Notes under the pieces: model-generated
Database searches by the model: none
What the model saw: the letters and a program-made list of their open reading frames with translations, nothing else
Told to the model about the DNA's origin: nothing
In this document: positions 5,874 to 10,909 of the stretch, in pieces
Numbering within the stretch: the stretch's first letter is position 1
Layout of the letters: the number at the start of each line of letters is the position of its first letter
Translations under genes and position numbers: made by a program
Assembly: GCA_011773475.1 (NCBI GenBank)
Contig: WVXN01000043.1
Span: 32,046 to 42,954 of the forward strand
DNA: 10,909 nt
Source of the DNA: Candidatus Aenigmatarchaeota archaeon
Lineage (GTDB): Archaea; Aenigmatarchaeota; Aenigmatarchaeia; Aenigmatarchaeales; Aenigmatarchaeaceae
Direction: 5' to 3'

Positions 5874-6497
5874 ATGACATTAACAGGTTTTCCAATCTTC
5901 ATAGAAGAAATCTTATTCGCAGCTGTTATTATATTTGTTACAACTCTTATTTACAAATTTTTAATGAATCAGAATGAGGTAAGAGAATTGAAAGAAAAAC
6001 TAAAGGAAAAACAAGCAAGAACCAAAGAATTGCAAAAAACAAATCCAGAAGAAGCAAAAAGACTTATGGGCGAGACATTAAAACTTTCTAATAAACAATT
6101 CAGAATGACTATGAAACCCATGATGGTAAGTTTGATATTGATTATAATAGTTTTACCAATTCTTGCTGAAATGTATGGAGATAAAATAGTTACAATAGAA
6201 GACAATAAAGGCGTATTGAATTTAGATGAAAAAACCTATAATTTAGAATTGACTGAAGAAAAACTAATTTTAGAAAATACAGAATGCAAGATTCCATGCA
6301 ATGATCAAATAGTCGGAGATTATAAATGGGATATAAATCTAGAAGGAGAAAATCAAGTAAAATTCTCAAGGATAGTTGTTTTATTACCATTCACACTTCC
6401 ATATTTTGGTAATGATTTTGGTTGGCTGTTTTGGTATATATTGATTTCACTTATTTTTAACTCAATATTCAGAAAAATCTTAGGTGTTCAAATATGA
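5874..6497 (+). CDS. DUF106 (EMC3/TMCO1-like, Oxa1 superfamily) membrane protein
   Basis: 207 residues. Archaeal DUF106 proteins belong to the YidC/Oxa1/EMC3/GET1 group and are thought to help insert membrane proteins; the usual place just after secY-adk fits this. Layout: TM1 at about 8-30, a charged cytoplasmic coiled coil (33-77), TM2 at about 83-101, a polar loop of about 70 residues predicted outside the membrane (102-170), then the diagnostic ending with LPFTLPYFGNDFGWLFWYIL and TM3 (183-200) followed by RKILGV. The outer loop seems longer than I expect for the family and has a CKIPC pair (C138, C142) that could form a disulfide. The start has a perfect GGAGGTGA ribosome binding site. 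The TGA overlaps the eL34 ATG by four bases. Confidence 0.88.
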   Translation: MTLTGFPIFIEEILFAAVIIFVTTLIYKFLMNQNEVRELKEKLKEKQARTKELQKTNPEEAKRLMGETLKLSNKQFRMTMKPMMVSLILIIIVLPILAEMYGDKIVTIEDNKGVLNLDEKTYNLELTEEKLILENTECKIPCNDQIVGDYKWDINLEGENQVKFSRIVVLLPFTLPYFGNDFGWLFWYILISLIFNSIFRKILGVQI

Positions 6498-6739
6498 GAC
6501 TTTCCAAATCATTAAAAAAATATAAGATTAAAACTCCAGGAGGAAAAAATGTCACGCATTTTAAGAAAAAGAGATCTAGCTATGACGTATGTAAAAACTG
6601 TGGTACAAAATTAAACAGACCAAAATTAAGTGTTAAAAAACTTAAGAGATTACCAAAAACTAAAAAACGTCCACAAAGACCATTCCCAGAATTGTGCTCA
6701 AAATGCATGAGAGAATATTTTAAGGAAAAAGTGAGATAG
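6494..6739 (+). CDS. rpl34e: Large-subunit ribosomal protein eL34 (L34e)
   Basis: 81 residues, normal for archaeal eL34, a zinc-ribbon 50S protein absent from bacteria. The family motif KTPGGKNVTHFKKK is near the N-terminus. Two cysteine pairs, CKNC (C33, C36) and CSKC (C68, C71), form the zinc site, with the usual basic linker and a RPQRPFPELC stretch before the second pair. The start overlaps the DUF106 stop (ATGA), with AGGTG (6482-6486) seven bases upstream. The TAG is directly followed by the eL14 ATG. A cytidylate kinase gene often found after eL34 in archaea is absent here. Confidence 0.94.
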   Translation: MRLSKSLKKYKIKTPGGKNVTHFKKKRSSYDVCKNCGTKLNRPKLSVKKLKRLPKTKKRPQRPFPELCSKCMREYFKEKVR

Positions 6740-7057
6740 ATGTTAGAGCCTGGAAGAATTGTATTAAAAATTGCAGGAAGAGAAGCAGGTAAGTATGCTG
6801 TTATTGTTGAGAATATTGATGATAATTTTGTTCTAATAACCGGACCTAAAACAATAACAGGTGTTAAGAGAAGAAAATGTAATATTGATCACATAGAACC
6901 AACTGAAAATAAATTTGATATCTCTCCTAAAGCTGATGATGCTTCTATTGAAAATGTATGGAAAAGTTCTGGTTTAATTGAAAAACTTGAAATAAAGGTT
7001 CCTGTTAAAAGAGAATTTAAAAAGGAACCCATTGAAAAAGAAAAGAATAAGAACTAG
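6740..7057 (+). CDS. rpl14e: Large-subunit ribosomal protein eL14 (L14e)
   Basis: 105 residues. eL14 is an archaeal/eukaryotic 50S protein with an SH3-like KOW fold. Visible family features: MLEPGRIVLKIAGREAGKYAVIVENID at the N-terminus, with the KOW glycine in AGREAGK, then FVLITGPKTITGVKRRKCNIDHIEP. The tail is lysine/glutamate-rich and looks disordered (from about residue 85), longer than in some archaeal homologues. The ATG directly abuts the eL34 TAG. It ends the ribosomal operon: its stop overlaps the convergent small gene by four bases. In many archaea cbf5 follows directly; here a small minus-strand gene separates them. Confidence 0.92.
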   Translation: MLEPGRIVLKIAGREAGKYAVIVENIDDNFVLITGPKTITGVKRRKCNIDHIEPTENKFDISPKADDASIENVWKSSGLIEKLEIKVPVKREFKKEPIEKEKNKN

Positions 7058-7293
7058 AATATATTGTTATAATACAATTCTTCTTCCCAAACTTCAGCCT
7101 TAACTTCGTTTATTCCCAATCCTTTCAATTCTATCCTTGCTCTTTCTTCAGTTATGTCTTTAAAAAAAACTATTGTTCCATTATGTCCAAATTTCTCCCA
7201 ACCAGAGCCTTTTAACTTTTTAATTATTTCTGTTAGTCTCCTTACTTTTTTAGGAGCTTTCCAGTCATATTCGTTTATCAGAATTTCCATCAT
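7054..7293 (-). CDS. Small hypothetical protein (79 aa) between eL14 and cbf5
   Basis: Not recognised. 79 residues from two consecutive ATG codons (7293 or 7290). The sequence alternates short predicted strands and helices: MEILINEY, helix PKKVRRLTEIIKKLKGSG, GTIVFFKDI, helix TEERARIELKGLG, EVKAEVWEEEL. This suggests a compact alpha/beta, perhaps ferredoxin-like, fold. It is charged and has no membrane segment or cysteines. Support for a real gene: a well-behaved composition, no coding frame on the other strand, and a TATA-like box (7316-7323) about 26 bases upstream of the first ATG, matching a leaderless transcript. It converges on eL14 with a four-base overlap and diverges from cbf5. Confidence 0.7.
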   Translation of the reverse strand: MMEILINEYDWKAPKKVRRLTEIIKKLKGSGWEKFGHNGTIVFFKDITEERARIELKGLGINEVKAEVWEEELYYNNIF

Positions 7294-7315
7294 AGTCTCT
7301 TTTAAAACTTAAAAT

Positions 7316-7323
7316 AATATAAA
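7316..7323 (-). promoter_or_regulatory. TATA-like box for the 79-aa gene
   Basis: Read on the minus strand this is TTTATATT, centred about 26 bases before the ATG at 7293, the spacing expected when an archaeal transcript starts at the start codon (leaderless). Confidence 0.5.
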
Positions 7324-7346
7324 AATCGCTTACCACTCTAAGTTGT

Positions 7347-7360
7347 GAAAGCTTTATTTT
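7347..7360 (+). promoter_or_regulatory. BRE/TATA promoter for cbf5
   Basis: GAAAG (7347-7351) followed by CTTTATTTT resembles an archaeal BRE plus TATA box. Transcription would then start near 7382-7387, downstream of the ATG at 7367 and just before the ATG at 7391, which supports the latter as the true start. Confidence 0.5.
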
Positions 7361-7390
7361 AAGTGTATGAGAATCAAAATAATTCTATTT

Positions 7391-8317
7391 ATGGGATGGC
7401 TAATAAAAAAACATGAAGCATCTTTAACACCTTTTGGCATCTATCCGGGTGCAAGAAGCTTAGAAGAACATATAAGAAATGGAATAATAATTTTAGACAA
7501 GCCTTCAGGACCTACTTCTAATCAAGTTGACAGATGGATCAAAGATATTTTAGAAATTAAAAAATGTTCTCATGGAGGCACATTAGATCCAAGAGCTTCT
7601 GGAGTTCTAGTAATAGCATTGGAGAACACAACAAAATTAATGCCAATTCTTTTATCATCTAAAAAAGAATACGCAGGAATAATTCACCTCCATGATAAAG
7701 TTGAAAAGAAAAAAATCGAAAAAGCATTCAAAGATTTTGTTGGAAAAGTCAAACAAATACCTCCTAAAAAATCTGCTGTTGCTAGAAAAGAAAGAGAAAG
7801 AGAAGTTTATTATCTAGAGTTACTAGAGTTAAAAGAAAGAAATATCTTGTTTAAAGTTGGTTGTGAAGCTGGATTTTATGTTAGAAGACTTGCAGATGAT
7901 TTAGGAAAGAAATTAGGAACAGGAGCCCATTTGCAGGAATTGAGAAGAACAAAAAGTGGTAACTTTTCTGAAGAATCTACAATAACTTTACAAGACCTTG
8001 TTGATGCTAAAGAAGAAAATAGATTAAAAGAAGTTATACTACCTATGGAATTAGTTGCTGAGACTACGAGAAAGATAATAATATCAGACAATGCTATAAA
8101 TAATATTTGCAATGGAGCACCTCTAGCTGTTGGCGGAATTATTAAATTTGAAGACAATATAAAAAAGGGAGAATTAGTATCTTTATTTTCTTTAAAAGGA
8201 GAATTAGTAGCCATTGGAAAAGCTTTAATGAATTCTGAAATGATTTTAAATAAAAAAAGAGGTTTAGCAGTTAAAACCGATAGGGTTTTAATGAAAAAAG
8301 GAACCTATTTTATATAA
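7391..8317 (+). CDS. cbf5: tRNA/rRNA pseudouridine synthase Cbf5 (TruB family, archaeal type)
   Basis: 308 residues from the ATG at 7391. An in-frame ATG at 7367 adds eight hydrophobic residues but lies upstream of the transcription start predicted from the BRE/TATA box. Cbf5 isomerises uridine to pseudouridine, guided by H/ACA RNAs with Nop10, Gar1 and L7Ae, and it can also make tRNA psi55. Seen: GIIILDKPSGPTSNQV (31-46), the catalytic loop HGGTLDPRASGVL with Asp66, KEYAGIIHLH, IPPKKSAV, GFYVRRLADDLG, GAHLQELRRTKSGNF, and a C-terminal PUA domain (about 225-308) with the GAPLAVGGI and KGELVALIGKA-like strands. The N-terminal extension before the catalytic domain is short compared with Pyrococcus Cbf5. 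It is normally adjacent to eL14; here a small divergent gene intervenes. Confidence 0.94.
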   Translation: MGWLIKKHEASLTPFGIYPGARSLEEHIRNGIIILDKPSGPTSNQVDRWIKDILEIKKCSHGGTLDPRASGVLVIALENTTKLMPILLSSKKEYAGIIHLHDKVEKKKIEKAFKDFVGKVKQIPPKKSAVARKEREREVYYLELLELKERNILFKVGCEAGFYVRRLADDLGKKLGTGAHLQELRRTKSGNFSEESTITLQDLVDAKEENRLKEVILPMELVAETTRKIIISDNAINNICNGAPLAVGGIIKFEDNIKKGELVSLFSLKGELVAIGKALMNSEMILNKKRGLAVKTDRVLMKKGTYFI

Positions 8318-8341
8318 TTTTGTAGTGCGTTTTAGGTTAAG

Positions 8342-8349
8342 TATTTAAA
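8342..8349 (+). promoter_or_regulatory. TATA-like box for the coiled-coil gene pair
   Basis: TATTTAAA lies in the 54-base gap after cbf5, with its centre about 26 bases upstream of the ATG at 8372 and a purine-rich stretch (GGTTAAG) before it. The spacing predicts a leaderless transcript. Confidence 0.5.
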
Positions 8350-8371
8350 ATTTAAATTCTATTTTTACTCT

Positions 8372-8659
8372 ATGGAAGAGAAAATTGAGTTAAATGTGTT
8401 CTTAAACAAGTTAGTGTCTTCTTTAGCCAAAAAATATGAAAAAATTGAAAAGGATATAAAGGAATTAAAATCAGATATCGAGAAATTTAAAAAAACAAAT
8501 GATGAAAATTCTTTTAAAGAGATTGAAAATAAATTAAGAAAATTAGAGATTTCAGTAAATTCTATAAAAAACAAAAGTCAGATAGACAAATCTATATTGA
8601 AATTAATTGAAACTGAGGAACAGGAAAGAAAAAGTGAAGAATATGGAAGAAGATTTTGA
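8372..8659 (+). CDS. Small coiled-coil protein (95 aa)
   Basis: Not recognised. 95 residues, nearly all predicted helix with heptad-like spacing of I, L and K/E residues from about residue 8 to the end (for example KKYEKIEKDIKELKSDIEKF and IENKLRKLEISVNSIKN). No cysteines, no membrane segment and no signal peptide, so it is a cytoplasmic coiled coil. The ATG at 8372 sits at the predicted transcription start. Its end overlaps the next gene by 17 bases, and the pair shares composition, so the two products may form a hetero-oligomer. A sequencing error joining both into one longer coiled coil cannot be ruled out. Confidence 0.7.
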   Translation: MEEKIELNVFLNKLVSSLAKKYEKIEKDIKELKSDIEKFKKTNDENSFKEIENKLRKLEISVNSIKNKSQIDKSILKLIETEEQERKSEEYGRRF

Positions 8660-9005
8660 GTCCTTTATGAAATCACAGTTAAGGACACTAAAAAACCAAA
8701 TGGAAATAATAAAAGATTATATTGATAAATACGAGGAAAGAAGCATTAAACTTAGAAGAACCATAACAAACGAACTTATAGATGCATTAATAAAAAGATT
8801 CGAAGCAAACGAGAAACTTATACAAGATTTAAATGAAAAATTAGAGTCTTCAAATTTAAAATTTCATGGGAATTTGTCTAGATCTATTAAAGAATTAAGA
8901 GAAGAATTGAGTGAAGCTGAATTATCTAAAGCTATTTCAAAAATATTTGAGAAGGGAGAAATAAAAGTTAGTTCAAAACCTTTAGACGAATTAAAAAAAT
9001 ATTAA
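8643..9005 (+). CDS. Coiled-coil protein (120 aa), second of a pair
   Basis: Not recognised. 120 residues from the ATG at 8643; the TTG at 8607 in the same frame would give a basic 12-residue extension and a larger overlap. Nearly all helix: a coiled coil from about residue 5 to 100 (SQLRTLKNQMEIIKDYIDKY, then LIKRFEANEKLIQDLNEKLE and SIKELREELSEAELSKAISK), ending in a short lysine-rich tail. No cysteines or membrane segments. It is read in the +1 frame relative to its upstream partner and overlaps it by 17 bases, suggesting coupled translation. Its TAA (9003-9005) overlaps the stop of the convergent surface-protein gene. Confidence 0.7.
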   Translation: MEEDFESFMKSQLRTLKNQMEIIKDYIDKYEERSIKLRRTITNELIDALIKRFEANEKLIQDLNEKLESSNLKFHGNLSRSIKELREELSEAELSKAISKIFEKGEIKVSSKPLDELKKY

Positions 9006-9014
9006 GTTTTTTTT
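8993..9014. terminator. Two-way terminator between convergent genes
   Basis: Seven A residues (8993-8999), the shared stop region, then eight T residues (9007-9014). On the plus strand the T run follows the coiled-coil stop at once. On the minus strand the A run reads as seven T residues just after the surface-protein stop. Archaeal RNA polymerase terminates at such U tracts without a hairpin. Confidence 0.55.
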
Positions 9015-10909
9015 CTACTTCCTAAATCTTCCTTGCTATAAATATACTCGATCTCTTCTTTTCCTTTCTTCTTTCTTCTGATTCCTGTTTTTTTAAGAAT
9101 AAAAAATACAACTACTGCTAGAGCAATTACAATCAAAATAATTATAATGTAGAACATGTCAAAACCTGGTGCTGATACATCAACAATAAATTCATCAGAT
9201 ACCGACCATTCGTTGCTACTATCATTTGTGTAAACTTTCCATACAATTACTGCACCGACATTTGAACTTAAATTTTTTGTGACATTTATCCATCCACTTT
9301 TTCCTGTTAAAGAAACCCAAGAATCGTTTTCCCATAAACCTGAATTATTTGAAGAGAAAATATAACCAGATAGCCCAAAATCATCTGACCAATCTAACAA
9401 GAATATTGCTTCTGACCCTGCGATGCTTGTACTACTTGAACCATCAAAAAGAGATGGTGGAGTATTTTGAACCGGACCGGTTATTATTAGATCTAAATTT
9501 TCACTCACATATACAGTTTCTCCATCACTCCTATCTCCTGTAACGCCTATCGTCATACTATAAGATTTCGGTTCAGCATCGGGGGGAATAGTGAAATTTA
9601 TTTTTACTTCTTTTGTTTCTTTACTGTAAATAGAAGAAGGTTGAGTTATGTTATACCAGTCTGAAGAAACTCCTAATAAATCTATTGTTATATTAAAAAT
9701 ATTTCTTAACATTTCATTTACTAAATTAAAACTCGCTTCTTCACTTTCTCCAACTTCTATTGACGGAAAATCAATACTTGTTATCTTAAGTTTTCTTATT
9801 ACATCGTCTCCATTATCTGGAGGAGCTGAAGAAACAGTTATAGTTCTTGTTATACTTTGACTTGTATAATTTTCTGTTCCACTTGTATTACAAGTGAAAT
9901 TATAAGTTCCAACACCTAGTAGGAATGTGTCCATTCTTACTGAAGGACTTATATTTTCTATTAATTCAGAATTTTTGTAAAATTTAAATTTGGAAGCAGG
10001 AACTTGTATTGAGTTAATAGAAAAACACTCTGCTGTTATCTGAGTGCCTTCTTTAATGTTTACGGATGGTAACACGTCCATAACTAATGGATTCATTTTT
10101 AATACCTCATAATTAATAAGGTTTGTAGAACTTTCACCGTCTGAACCATCCTTTGCATGCCATTTATAAGAAAATTTTCTTGGTTTCAAATCTCTTAGGA
10201 TAATCCAAAAAAGTCCAGATGAATTCTTAACAGATGTATTTGATGTTGAATAATATTTTTTCATTGAACCTGTATGATTTGACTCAAACCACACGTCAAC
10301 TAGATCTGCATCCTCGCAATTTATTTGAAATTTATATTCACTATTAGGAATATAACCAAAATGAGTATTTGGTACTGTTCCTTCATTCGAAAATTTTGGT
10401 GGTCCCATATCAAAATAATAAGTTACAGATAAGGAAGTGTAATTTTCATCACCTTCCCAGGAAGCCGTTACTGTAAATATGCCCGAAGATGTTAAATTTA
10501 TTGAATATTCTATTCTGGAAATATTATATTGTGTAATAAAATCAGGGTATGTTGATTCAAGTTTTATTAGTTTACCAGCTACATCTAAATCAGCAACAAA
10601 ATCCGCTATTTCATTTAAATCAAAACTGTAATCTCCTTCTGTTCCATCTAATGTTAAAATTAGTGGTGCCGATGAGTTTTTTATAATGCTGTAAGTATCA
10701 GAAAAAACTAGAATACTCGTATTATTAACTATCCATCTATAAGGATAATTACCAACTGCTAAGTTTTCTAAATCAATCCAGTATACGCTACCACTATTCT
10801 GAACCGAAGGTGTTGTAGAATCTGTGTAATTATTACCATTCCATTCAAAAGTCACATCAGAAATGTTGTTTATATCAGCACAATTTATATGAAAGCTATA
10901 GGTTATTCC
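9002..10909 (-). CDS. Membrane-anchored surface protein with Ig-like repeats (N-terminus outside window)
   Basis: The frame is open from the window edge, giving 635 residues without the N-terminus. A GTG at 10855 begins an open stretch but is internal, since the reading continues upstream in a matching repeat. Layout: two related copies of about 170 residues (1-169 and 187-360, each opening with a FxINCxD motif and closing with an ENYTS motif), a domain at about 370-478 resembling NEW3/CARDB-type beta-sandwich modules, another beta-rich module (485-578, WKVYTNDSSNEW), one transmembrane helix (585-605) and a basic cytoplasmic tail. More than twenty N-X-S/T sequons point to an N-glycosylated outer face. 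It is a probable S-layer-associated or adhesion protein. No enzyme motif is seen. The stop overlaps that of the coiled-coil gene. Confidence 0.85.
   Translation of the reverse strand, partial: GITYSFHINCADINNISDVTFEWNGNNYTDSTTPSVQNSGSVYWIDLENLAVGNYPYRWIVNNTSILVFSDTYSIIKNSSAPLILTLDGTEGDYSFDLNEIADFVADLDVAGKLIKLESTYPDFITQYNISRIEYSINLTSSGIFTVTASWEGDENYTSLSVTYYFDMGPPKFSNEGTVPNTHFGYIPNSEYKFQINCEDADLVDVWFESNHTGSMKKYYSTSNTSVKNSSGLFWIILRDLKPRKFSYKWHAKDGSDGESSTNLINYEVLKMNPLVMDVLPSVNIKEGTQITAECFSINSIQVPASKFKFYKNSELIENISPSVRMDTFLLGVGTYNFTCNTSGTENYTSQSITRTITVSSAPPDNGDDVIRKLKITSIDFPSIEVGESEEASFNLVNEMLRNIFNITIDLLGVSSDWYNITQPSSIYSKETKEVKINFTIPPDAEPKSYSMTIGVTGDRSDGETVYVSENLDLIITGPVQNTPPSLFDGSSSTSIAGSEAIFLLDWSDDFGLSGYIFSSNNSGLWENDSWVSLTGKSGWINVTKNLSSNVGAVIVWKVYTNDSSNEWSVSDEFIVDVSAPGFDMFYIIIILIVIALAVVVFFILKKTGIRRKKKGKEEIEYIYSKEDLGSRKKT
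9830..10909 (-). repeat. Two tandem protein-level repeats in the surface protein
   Basis: Residues 1-169 and 187-360 align with a period of about 188. Matching points: INC (8-10 and 196-198), DVxFE (18-22 and 205-209), NSxG with W five or so residues on (W44 and W235), Y-x-W (58-59 region and Y248-W250), and ENYTS (155-159 and 346-350). DNA identity is low, so the duplication is old. Confidence 0.7.

Larger units (their letters stand above)
7307..7364. repeat. 11-bp perfect inverted repeat in the divergent promoter region
   Basis: ACTTAAAATAA at 7307-7317 is the exact reverse complement of TTATTTTAAGT at 7354-7364, with 36 bases between. The arms overlap or abut the TATA-like boxes of the small minus-strand gene and of cbf5. 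It could be a shared operator, or a by-product of AT-rich promoter sequence. Confidence 0.6.

Noticed and set aside
7367..7390. Earlier ATG giving eight more residues of Cbf5
   Set aside because: The BRE/TATA spacing puts the transcription start downstream of it, and the added residues are hydrophobic and not family-like. It remains possible if another promoter is used.
7876..8214. Minus-strand frame of 112 codons over cbf5
   Set aside because: It lies opposite conserved Cbf5 catalytic and PUA motifs, with no promoter or family resemblance.
8318..8371. Possible guide RNA or other small RNA in the gap after cbf5
   Set aside because: Only 54 bases, with no C/D, H/ACA or kink-turn motif that I can see; a TATA-like box accounts for its AT-rich content.
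10853..10855. GTG as the true start of the surface protein
   Set aside because: The frame stays open to the window edge, and the upstream residues (SFHINCAD) match the second repeat (KFQINCED), so the gene begins outside the window.
1..10909. Mobile element, CRISPR array, toxin-antitoxin or defence cassette
   Set aside because: No transposase, integrase, regular direct repeats, terminal inverted repeats or nuclease motifs were seen; the window is mostly core operon.

Overview
This AT-rich window is archaeal. It carries the distal half of the archaeal spc ribosomal-protein operon, with proteins found in archaea and eukaryotes but not bacteria (eL19, eL34, eL14), an archaeal-type SecY, a DUF106/EMC3-like membrane protein and a Cbf5-type pseudouridine synthase with a PUA domain. 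Very tight gene packing, short leaders, AT-rich TATA-like promoters and the lineage-specific extras suggest a small-genome archaeon, possibly of the DPANN group (Woesearchaeota/Pacearchaeota-like). That placement is inference from style, not from a phylogeny.

Layout. Bases 1-7057 (+) form one tightly packed co-directional operon: a zinc-ribbon protein (C-terminal piece only), eL19, uL18, uS5, uL30, an MTH1-like Nudix hydrolase, uL15, SecY, an adenylate-kinase family protein, nucleoside diphosphate kinase, a DUF106 membrane protein, eL34 and eL14. Neighbours overlap by 1-8 bases or sit 0-4 bases apart, and Shine-Dalgarno-like GGTGA/GTGAT motifs often lie in the end of the upstream gene. A small unrecognised minus-strand gene (7054-7293) converges on eL14. 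It is divergent from cbf5/truB (7391-8317, +), and the promoter region between them carries an 11-bp perfect inverted repeat. Next come two overlapping coiled-coil genes (8372-9005, +), then a convergent, 5'-truncated gene for a large cell-surface glycoprotein-like protein (9002-10909, -). A and T runs around the overlapping stop codons look like a two-way terminator.

How the genes work together. The operon joins ribosome building (r-proteins), membrane protein insertion (SecY, DUF106), nucleotide metabolism (Nudix, Adk-like, Ndk) and RNA modification (Cbf5). The SecY-Adk-DUF106-eL34-eL14-Cbf5 order is the familiar archaeal one. The departures are the Nudix gene between uL30 and uL15, ndk next to adk, no cytidylate kinase between eL34 and eL14, and a zinc-ribbon gene where eL32 is usually found.

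The most notable observation is that the adenylate-kinase family protein lacks the P-loop lysine and the AMP-site arginine while keeping its LID arginines and zinc cysteines. I see no defence system, CRISPR array, tRNA, rRNA or mobile element.
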